Source: Opitutales bacterium
GTDB taxonomy: Bacteria > Verrucomicrobiota > Verrucomicrobiia > Opitutales > UBA2995
Direction: 5' to 3'
NCBI GenBank assembly: GCA_022824405.1
Contig: JAJDZZ010000010.1
Coordinates: forward strand, 1 to 48,351
Length of the DNA stretch: 48,351 nt
Below the pieces are notes generated by a model that had not been told where the DNA came from, ran no database searches, and saw only the letters and a list, made by a program, of their open reading frames with translations. Positions 42,180 through 48,351 of the stretch are shown here, piece by piece (within the stretch, counting starts at the first letter, position 1; every line of letters begins with the position of its first letter). Both the position numbers and the translations under genes were made by a program.

Positions 42180-44246
42180 ATGCCGTTTACTCCCTCACAA
42201 ATAAGGAACTTTGCCCTGGTCGGTCATCAGGGCGCAGGAAAAACCATGCTCGCCGAGGCCATGCTGGCCTGTGCGGGCGCCATCAGTCGCATGGGTTCCA
42301 TCGAGTCCCACAATACGGTGAGCGATTACCACCCCAGTGAAAAGGAGCGACAGATTTCCCTGCATGCCTCGCTCCTTCATTGTGCCTGGAAGGAGAACAA
42401 GTTCAACATCATCGATGCCCCGGGGTATTTCGATTTTATCAGCGAAAGCCTGGGCGCGCTCCGAGTGAGCGATTTCGCCCTGGTGGTGGTCGACGCCTCC
42501 AGCGGCCCCCAATTGGGCACCGACCAGGTGTGGGATTACGCCAGCAACTGCCAAATCCCCAAAATGATCGTGGTGAACGGTTGTGATAAGGAAAATATCG
42601 ACTTCAACCGGGTCCTGGCCGACCTGAGGGAAAATTTTGGCCGGAACGTCTTTCCCATGACCCTTCCCATAGAGGAGGGCCCCGGGTTCAGGAGGGTCCT
42701 GGACGTACTGCGGTGCGTGGAAATCCAATACGCCACGGACCGGTCCGGGGCCTTTACCGAAACGAAACCGGAAGGGGAGTGGAAGGAACGAGTGGATGCA
42801 TTGCACGAAGAACTCATCGAATACGTGGCCGAAGCCGACGACAGCCTGCTGGAAAAGTTTTTCGACCAGGGAAACCTTACCGAGGATGAGTTGCGGGGCG
42901 GTGTTCACCAAGCGGTGGGCGAGGGAGTGTTCATTCCGCTTTTTGCTACGGCGGCGGTGCCCAATATCGGTGTGCGGCGGCTCATGGATATGATCGCCAA
43001 ATACGGAAGCTCACCGGTTGACCGCGATGGTATCGAGGTGGAAGATTCCAAGGGCAACGCCGTCACCGTTTCTTTGGGGGACAGTGATCCGTCCTGTTAT
43101 ATTTGGAAGACCATCAGCGAAGCCCACGTAGGGGAATTGTCCTTTTGCCGGACCTACTCCGGCAGCATCAAAAGCGGAATCGAGCTTTTTAATCCCAACC
43201 GGGATAAATCGGAAAAGATCGGCCAGGTTTTTGTCCTTCAGGGTCATCAACGCAAGCTGATCGACCAGGTCGGCCCCGGGGATATCGGAGTCATGGCCAA
43301 ATTGCGCGATACCCACACCGGCAATACCCTGACCAGTCCCAACCGGAGGGTGAAACTTCCCCAGGTGGAATATCCCAAGCCCAACATCAGCGCATCCCTG
43401 GTCGTAACCCACCGGGGGGACGAGGAGAAACTGGCCGAGGCCCTGTCTACTCTGCACGAAGAAGATCCCACTTTCCTTTACCGGAACAATCTCGAAACGA
43501 AAGAACTGGTCCTGAGCGGCCAGGGTGAATTGCACCTGGAAGTGATCAAAAACCGCCTGAAAAACCGATTCAGCGTGGCTATTGACCTCATCCAACCCCG
43601 CGTGGCATTTCGCGAAACCATTCGGGCGCCGGCCGAATCCAAATACCGCCACAAAAAGCAGTCGGGCGGGGCCGGACAGTTCGCCGAAGTTTGGATGCGT
43701 ATAAAACCGGGAGAACGCGATAGCGGAATCGAATTCAAGGATTCCCTGGTCGGACAAAACGTGGACCGCGTTTTCGTGCCTTCCGTGGAAAAAGGGATCA
43801 ACGCCGCTGTCACGGAGGGAATCCTGGCCGGTTATCACGTCACCGACCTGGCCATCGATTTCTACGATGGAAAAATGCACCCGGTCGATTCCAAGGACAT
43901 CGCTTTCCAAATCGCCGGAAAAGAAGCTTTCCGCCAAGCCTTCAAATCTGCCAAACCCTGTCTCCTCGAACCCATCATGCAATTGGAGATCCGCGTTCCC
44001 GAAGCCTACCTCGGGGACGTCATGGGTGATATCTCCAGCATCCGGGGCCGCATCCAGGGGGTCGACGTAGACGGCAAATACCAGGTGGTCCAGGCCCAGG
44101 CTCCCGAAATGGAACTCTACCGTTACGCCACCAAGCTCCGCTCCATCACGGGCGGAAGCGGGGTCCACACCGAAGTGTTCGACCACTACGAATACCTGCC
44201 CCCCGAGGTGGAGGCCAAGGTCATTCAGGCCGCGGCAAACCCGTGA
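42180..44246 (+). CDS. EF-G-like translation GTPase (divergent, EF-G2 type)
   Basis: 688 residues. Walker A is GHQGAGKT (15-22); the switch region is SDYHPSEKERQIS; G3 is DAPGYFDF (79-86) where standard EF-G has DTPGHVDF; and the base-recognition motif is VNGCDKEN (N133, D136) where NKxD is expected. Domains II-V follow (FCRTYSGSIKSGIELFN; GEEKLAEAL-type domain III; QSGGAGQFAEVWMRI for domain IV; LLEPIMQLEIRVPEAYLGDV for domain V). Thus the catalytic His is Tyr and the NKxD Lys is missing. Tyr at that site is known for EF-G-like paralogues; the NGCD change is less common. It may act on ribosomes with altered GTPase properties. The housekeeping EF-G would be elsewhere. Confidence 0.88.
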   Translation: MPFTPSQIRNFALVGHQGAGKTMLAEAMLACAGAISRMGSIESHNTVSDYHPSEKERQISLHASLLHCAWKENKFNIIDAPGYFDFISESLGALRVSDFALVVVDASSGPQLGTDQVWDYASNCQIPKMIVVNGCDKENIDFNRVLADLRENFGRNVFPMTLPIEEGPGFRRVLDVLRCVEIQYATDRSGAFTETKPEGEWKERVDALHEELIEYVAEADDSLLEKFFDQGNLTEDELRGGVHQAVGEGVFIPLFATAAVPNIGVRRLMDMIAKYGSSPVDRDGIEVEDSKGNAVTVSLGDSDPSCYIWKTISEAHVGELSFCRTYSGSIKSGIELFNPNRDKSEKIGQVFVLQGHQRKLIDQVGPGDIGVMAKLRDTHTGNTLTSPNRRVKLPQVEYPKPNISASLVVTHRGDEEKLAEALSTLHEEDPTFLYRNNLETKELVLSGQGELHLEVIKNRLKNRFSVAIDLIQPRVAFRETIRAPAESKYRHKKQSGGAGQFAEVWMRIKPGERDSGIEFKDSLVGQNVDRVFVPSVEKGINAAVTEGILAGYHVTDLAIDFYDGKMHPVDSKDIAFQIAGKEAFRQAFKSAKPCLLEPIMQLEIRVPEAYLGDVMGDISSIRGRIQGVDVDGKYQVVQAQAPEMELYRYATKLRSITGGSGVHTEVFDHYEYLPPEVEAKVIQAAANP

Positions 44247-44259
44247 TTATTTACTTTCT

Positions 44260-45219
44260 TCAGGGGCCGGGAGTGACGCGCGCCGTGGCGTAAACGATGA
44301 TCCTCGGATTGGAGGAAGCGCTGGAATACAAGTACAGGGTGTCGTCTTCCAGATAGAACTCGCCGCCCCGGTAGCGGTTTTTGAGAGGAGGCCCGTCCGG
44401 TGGATCGATCAGAACGAAACGCTTGCCCTTGGCCCCTACCGGGTTCAGTTCGGCGTCTACTTCGACGTACTTGATGGCGCCGCCTCGCCAAGCGGTGTGA
44501 TCTTGGTAGACGACATAGTTTCTGTCTTTCCAGCGCAGAAGAGAAGGGCCGTACAAATCATTGTTATCTCCCTCAATTGGTTCCACCAACGGGGTTTTCA
44601 ACTGGATCCAGTTCTCAGCATCTTTGGAGTGCGCCAGCCAGACGCATCGGATCTCTCTCTCTTTGATGAACCCGGAATAGAGCATGACGTATTTGCTTCC
44701 GTATCGCTCGATCGGATACTCGTAGACTCGTGTATAAGAGGCGTTGCGTGTGCCGATGTTCGCCGAGATGATGCTCACGCCCCGATGCTCGAAGCGAATC
44801 CCGTCTCGACTGGTCCATAGCTCGGTTTGAGCGTTTTTCCTGTGTCCCCACATGTAGAATTTGCCCTTCTCTTCGATCCAGCGGATATCCGGAGCCGATG
44901 GACCTTCGATGACCGGATTGGCCTTGTACTCCGTCCAGGGACCGTCGAGACTGTCGGCAAACGCCATGCTGATCGCCACGTGCTTGTGGGGAGCGTAGTA
45001 GAGGTAGAATTTGCCCAACGCATCCTCAATGCGTCCCTGGGTCCTGATGATGGAAGGATGGATCAACTGCTGGGTCGGGGCGTAGGCTAAATCATTCGGG
45101 TGCAGGGCGACGCCTTGGAAGGTGAATTCGGGTAAGGGGCCTTCTGCTTGCACCGAAAAAGCAGGTAGCAGAAGGATGGCAAAGGCAGCGAAAACAATTA
45201 TCGAAATCGGTTTTTTCAT
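44260..45219 (-). CDS. Secreted five-bladed beta-propeller, glycoside-hydrolase-like (GH43/GH117-type)
   Basis: 319 residues from ATG at 45219, which begins the signal peptide MKKPISIIVFAAFAILLLPA; upstream in-frame codons to 45324 add no conserved sequence. Propeller repeats: HPSIIRTQGRIEDALGKFYL, YYAPHKHVAISMAFADSLDG, GPWTEY, FYMWGHRKNAQTELWTSRDG, VMLYSG and GGEFYLEDDTLYLYSS. Such blades with acidic residues at the centre are typical of GH32/43/117/130 enzymes; SLDGPWTEY and the Asp in SAPDIRW are candidate conserved features, but I cannot place the catalytic triad. It converges with the EF-G-like gene, 13 nt apart. The divergent AraC regulator upstream could control it. Confidence 0.78.
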   Translation of the reverse strand: MKKPISIIVFAAFAILLLPAFSVQAEGPLPEFTFQGVALHPNDLAYAPTQQLIHPSIIRTQGRIEDALGKFYLYYAPHKHVAISMAFADSLDGPWTEYKANPVIEGPSAPDIRWIEEKGKFYMWGHRKNAQTELWTSRDGIRFEHRGVSIISANIGTRNASYTRVYEYPIERYGSKYVMLYSGFIKEREIRCVWLAHSKDAENWIQLKTPLVEPIEGDNNDLYGPSLLRWKDRNYVVYQDHTAWRGGAIKYVEVDAELNPVGAKGKRFVLIDPPDGPPLKNRYRGGEFYLEDDTLYLYSSASSNPRIIVYATARVTPGP

Positions 45220-45584
45220 GTTTTTAACCCCAGTTAATTTGATTTTTTCTATCTTGCCGGGCGAGTTGAAAAAAATTGAAGCTGTGGAGATTCTCGGAAA
45301 ACCACCGAAACTGACAATTTCCACTTGACACTCAGTCTCAAAAAGGAAGGTTATGGGCTCGATTATTGATACTGAGTCTTAATAACAATTAATTCCTTTC
45401 TCTCAGACACCGAATCGCTGTGAAACCCGACCCGCGAAATCCCGCCTCGGAGAGTGCGGCGGATTTGTCGATTTCCGCCCATCTTTCGCTTTATTCGACA
45501 CGGTGCATGCCTTTCGCCACCGGGGCAAGTAGACGGGAGACAAGGGCAGGTTCTCGACTGTAGGTAAAACAGGTAATTGTTAAG
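45220..45584. promoter_or_regulatory. Divergent intergenic region between glycosidase-like and AraC genes
   Basis: 365 bp with no gene. A 7-bp inverted repeat ACTCAGT (45330-45336) and ACTGAGT (45371-45377) lies between the two start codons, and a TTGACA sits at 45325-45330; no well-spaced -10 was found, so no promoter is claimed. An operator for the AraC protein is possible but not demonstrated. Confidence 0.35.
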
Positions 45585-46670
45585 ATGAATATAACTTGTC
45601 TATCAGGTAATCGCCTGGAGCGCTTCGAGGGGCTGTCCTTATCCCTTGTGGAACCCTCTCCGACGTCCAATTCATGTCTGGCAGCGTGGCCTTTCACCTC
45701 CTTTTCCCAAATCGCGTTCGTGCTTGAGGGAGGTATCAGCCTCTTTCTTCCGGAAAAGGGGAGAATGAGGATTCCCCCTTCCCATTGGTTCGCCCTATCC
45801 TTGGCCCGAATATCTCACAAATTTTCTGCTGCGCTCCGGAATGACGGCATTGGAGCGGATTTCCCTGGATTCGGGACTTTGCAGGGTGTCGACCCGGCTT
45901 CACCCCCGAATCTGCACGAAACCCCCACCAGCACTCGTCATCCGTTCGCTCGCGACGAATTTTGTGAGGTATCCGGGCTAGACGAATGGCAGGCAAACAT
46001 GAAACTGAGCGATGGAACAAAGGTTGTCGTCATCGAGTGCCCCAAAGCAATTTGGGAATTTGTAGTCACCGATCGGGATAAACTGTTTCACACCCAAACG
46101 GCATGCATATCCTGTTCACAAAGATCGGAAGCCTTTTTTTTCCAGAGCCGGATGCAGCCTCGAATTAGAGAGTTGTCTGCCAAAATCACCAAGCAGGATG
46201 GTGCTAGCCTGAGCAAAATGCTACACCAACAGGCGAATGTCCTCGAACTTTTGGCTCTCATTACGGAATCGACCTCACTTAAACTGCCGCCCGAATCCGA
46301 ACCCTGCTTGCGTAGCGAGGATGAGGCTGCGTTAAATGCGGCGGCGGCCTATCTGGAGGAAAACCTGTCGGAAGACCACTCCCTGGCTCGGATTAGTCGA
46401 ACGGTTCATCTCAACGAGTTTAAGCTCAAAAAGGGTTTCCGCGAGTATTATCAGACCACTGTTTTCGGCTACCTGAGACAAAAACGCATGGAGCGGGCCC
46501 GCTCCATGCTGATCAATCGGCAGGCCAAGGTCATCGATGCTGCCCAAGCCGTGGGCTACGCCAATCCGAGCCATTTTTCGAGGGCTTTCCGAAAAACCTT
46601 TGGCATGAATCCAAAGGAGTTTATCGCCTTGAACAAAAGGGAACTGCAAGCGGCCGCCACAGAAGCCTGA
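45585..46670 (+). CDS. AraC family transcriptional regulator
   Basis: 361 residues. The C-terminal about 100 residues hold the two helix-turn-helix motifs of AraC/XylS proteins: DHSLARISRTVHLNEFKLKK (first HTH) and VIDAAQAVGYANPSHFSRAF (second HTH), ending RKTFGMNPKEFI. The N-terminal about 250 residues lack a cupin signature I can recognise; a Cys-containing HTQTACISCSQRSEAFFFQS segment near 165-185 resembles the layout of PchR-like regulators only loosely. It probably senses a small molecule and regulates neighbouring genes, the best candidate being the divergent glycosidase-like gene. Start at 45585 is weakly supported. Confidence 0.88.
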   Translation: MNITCLSGNRLERFEGLSLSLVEPSPTSNSCLAAWPFTSFSQIAFVLEGGISLFLPEKGRMRIPPSHWFALSLARISHKFSAALRNDGIGADFPGFGTLQGVDPASPPNLHETPTSTRHPFARDEFCEVSGLDEWQANMKLSDGTKVVVIECPKAIWEFVVTDRDKLFHTQTACISCSQRSEAFFFQSRMQPRIRELSAKITKQDGASLSKMLHQQANVLELLALITESTSLKLPPESEPCLRSEDEAALNAAAAYLEENLSEDHSLARISRTVHLNEFKLKKGFREYYQTTVFGYLRQKRMERARSMLINRQAKVIDAAQAVGYANPSHFSRAFRKTFGMNPKEFIALNKRELQAAATEA

Positions 46671-46883
46671 ACCGAGACGACCGTGTCCAATTTGGCCCAT
46701 CGGGAATGGGATGTGGCCCGGGCCGCATATTGCATGATCTCGTTACCATTTTTATGGAGAATGCCATGGCCATCCCAAACAGATTCGCTAAACCTGGAGG
46801 AAGCCTCATTGACATGAATTGCTCACGTTTCAACCGTATCTTCGATGCCGCTCCATTCAGTCTCGAGAAGAAGAAAAGAACCC

Positions 46884-48032
46884 ATGAAGACAATTTTGAT
46901 CCTATTGATAATGGCGGGGTCGGTCTCCGTTTTTTGTGGCTGCCAGTCCGTTCACAAGCAAGGAGATGAAACCTCAACTCCCGAAGTAAGGAAGACCGGG
47001 CCTCTCGCTTTCGGCTGGCCCTTTTTGGAACCGGAAATGATGATTTCCAGGGGTGGAACGACCCGGGGAAGCGAAGTCGCCCTTGCCACCGAGCCCGACC
47101 CGAGATGGATGGACCTCCAGGAACCGGGTCTCAACCATTTCGAACGGGACCGACGGGCCATCCTGGCTATGGCGGGCAATTTTCGCACCAGCTTTCAATT
47201 TACTGAAACGGCCGGCTTCACCGGTGATTATGCTCCCCCTCGCCCTTATTTCTCCTGGGGCACCGAACAGGTTGCCGTTATCGAAGACACCGGGGAATTC
47301 ATCAGTCTGCAGCACACCCTGGTCATGTATTTTCAAGATGAGTCGGGCGAAGTGACAGGTCCTATGGTAATGAAACACTGGCGCCAGGATTGGACCTACC
47401 AGGATACCGACCTGCACACCTACCGCGGCGACAGAACCTGGGCCCGTCAGCCATTGCCGGAGAAAGCGGTCAAAGGGGCCTGGTCCCAAGCGGTGTTCCA
47501 GGTGGACGATTCCCCACGCTACGAGGTTCTGGGACGTTGGTCCCATGGAAAAAATTATTCGTCCTGGACGAGCCGGACCAGCCGTCGCCCCCTACCACGA
47601 AGGGAATATTCCGTCCGCAGTGACTACAACGTTCTTCGAGGCGAACACAAAATCACCATTGTCCCCACCGGTTGGCTGCACGAACAGCACAACAGGAAAT
47701 CCTTAAGAGCCAACCAATCCGAAACCTACATTGCCCAGGAAGTCGGCTTGAACCGCTATGAGAGGATCGACAAACCGGACCTGAGCGCCGCGGAAACGAG
47801 CTGGACCAAAACCGAACCCTATTGGCGGGCCGTCCGCCTGGCCTGGAATGCCGTGTTGGCCAAACACGACCGTTTCCGGCTCAAGTCGGACTATCAGGAC
47901 ACGCAGCTTTACCAACTTCATTTCTCCCACGCCGAGGAAATCGAACAATCGGAAACCTACGATGCCGAGGAGTGGGGTCGGCGGGCCAAGGAAACCATCG
48001 ACCTCTTCCTGATCATCCCCTCCGACCCCTGA
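46884..48032 (+). CDS. DUF6607 family lipoprotein
   Basis: 382 residues from ATG at 46884; upstream codons to 46845 overlap the purine-rich ribosome-binding region (GAGAAGAAGAAAAGAA). MKTILILLIMAGSVSVFCGC is a lipoprotein signal with Cys20 as the probable lipidation site. Conserved blocks (ILAMAGNFRTSFQFTETAGF, MKHWRQDWTYQDTDLHTYRG, QVDDSPRYEVLGRW, PLPRREYSVRSDYNVLRG) match what I recall of DUF6607, a family of unknown function from marine Bacteroidota and PVC bacteria. Possibly linked to iron uptake in other genomes; nothing here confirms that. Repeat DNA starts 2 nt after its stop. Confidence 0.78.
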   Translation: MKTILILLIMAGSVSVFCGCQSVHKQGDETSTPEVRKTGPLAFGWPFLEPEMMISRGGTTRGSEVALATEPDPRWMDLQEPGLNHFERDRRAILAMAGNFRTSFQFTETAGFTGDYAPPRPYFSWGTEQVAVIEDTGEFISLQHTLVMYFQDESGEVTGPMVMKHWRQDWTYQDTDLHTYRGDRTWARQPLPEKAVKGAWSQAVFQVDDSPRYEVLGRWSHGKNYSSWTSRTSRRPLPRREYSVRSDYNVLRGEHKITIVPTGWLHEQHNRKSLRANQSETYIAQEVGLNRYERIDKPDLSAAETSWTKTEPYWRAVRLAWNAVLAKHDRFRLKSDYQDTQLYQLHFSHAEEIEQSETYDAEEWGRRAKETIDLFLIIPSDP

Positions 48033-48123
48033 TTAACCACAGAGATCACAGAGGACACAGAGTTTGAAAGAGGGAGAAGATGAACCGCAGATGACGCAGA
48101 TTAGCGCAGATTCTTTTTCTGGG
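48033..48123. repeat. Short-period phrase modules after the DUF6607 gene
   Basis: Two phrase-like modules: AACCACAGAGATCACAGAGG then ACACAGAG (48035-48062), built on a CACAGAG word, and GAACCGCAGATGACGCAGAT then TAGCGCAGATT (48081-48111), built on a CGCAGAT word. Each is a series of variants of one word with about 9-11 bp period. Confidence 0.75.
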
Positions 48124-48226
48124 AATTGACTCTCGCAAAGATCGCAAAGCAACGCAAAGACGAGGAGAATCAGGAATTAAGAATATTGTATATTTTGTGG
48201 CCTGAACGTCCCTCATCCCTATAATC
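48124..48226. repeat. Long dispersed direct repeat, copy 2
   Basis: Second copy of the unit at 38680-38783 in the same orientation, differing at a few positions (for example GCAAAGATCG versus GCAAAGAACG). It again leads into an octamer array. Confidence 0.85.
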
Positions 48227-48351
48227 TTTGTGCCTTTGTGCCTTTGTGCCTTTGTGCCTTTGTGCCTTTGTGCCTTTGTGCCTTTGTGCCTTTGTGCCTT
48301 TGTGCCTTTGTGCCTTTGTGCCTTTGTGCCTTTGTGCCTTTGTGCCTTTGT
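48227..48351. repeat. GTGCCTTT octamer tandem array, copy 2 (runs off window end)
   Basis: At least 15 near-perfect copies of the 8-bp unit, continuing past the end of the window, so total length is unknown. Confidence 0.92.

Noticed and set aside
43011-44186. 391-codon minus-strand ORF
   Set aside because: It is antisense to the EF-G-like gene and has no recognisable domain.
45325-45356. Sigma-70 promoter TTGACA/TTATGG
   Set aside because: The spacer is 20 nt and the -10 is poor; not enough to call.

Overview
The window looks like a chromosomal segment of a polysaccharide-degrading, Gram-negative bacterium of the PVC group. Verrucomicrobiota (Opitutae-like) is my best guess and Planctomycetota the alternative. 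The reasons are four sulfatase genes (three intact, one broken), exported DUF1800/DUF1501 and DUF1592-type/DUF1552 gene pairs, tandem DUF1080 proteins, a DUF3500 protein, many Tat or Sec signal peptides, and an Aas-type acyltransferase/ligase fusion. No rRNA, tRNA or CRISPR was seen.

Layout. 0-11 kb: the tail of an IS110 transposase, a DUF1800/DUF1501 pair bracketed by 43-bp direct repeats, a very large secreted beta-helix/LamG protein, a sulfatase, then the decayed remains of a second beta-helix and sulfatase unit. 11-15 kb: an opposite-strand sulfatase, a gene graveyard (5' end of a Gfo/Idh/MocA oxidoreductase, 3' end of an FAD-linked oxidase) and an SDR dehydrogenase bracketed by hairpin repeats. 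15-18.3 kb: M14 carboxypeptidase and DUF3500 genes on the minus strand. 18.6-24.4 kb: a cytochrome-type DUF1592 protein, a DUF1552 protein and an enolase-superfamily enzyme. 24.6-28.2 kb: a sulfatase divergent from two DUF1080 genes. 28.3-33 kb: a Sel1-repeat protein, an OmpH/Skp-like chaperone and a KDG-type sugar kinase, all minus strand. 33.3-48 kb: polA, a penicillin-acylase family protein, an Aas-like fusion, a LamG-like protein, a divergent EF-G-like GTPase, a beta-propeller glycosidase-like protein, an AraC regulator and a DUF6607 lipoprotein.

How the genes may work together: much of the first 33 kb fits degradation of sulfated, acidic polysaccharide outside the cytoplasm (beta-helix protein, sulfatases, DUF1080 hydrolases), feeding oxidised or acidic sugars to an SDR, a dehydratase-like enolase-family enzyme and a 2-keto-3-deoxygluconate-type kinase. 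This is inference from families; no transporter is in the window.

The most unusual content is between the genes. The intergenic DNA is built from a small vocabulary of repeated modules: 8-bp tandem arrays, phrase-like modules with 6-11 bp internal period, and at least two families of short hairpins whose stems change sequence while pairing, loop and flanks stay fixed. These modules repeatedly touch or supply stop codons, bracket gene cassettes as direct repeats, and in two cases are translated as signal peptides.
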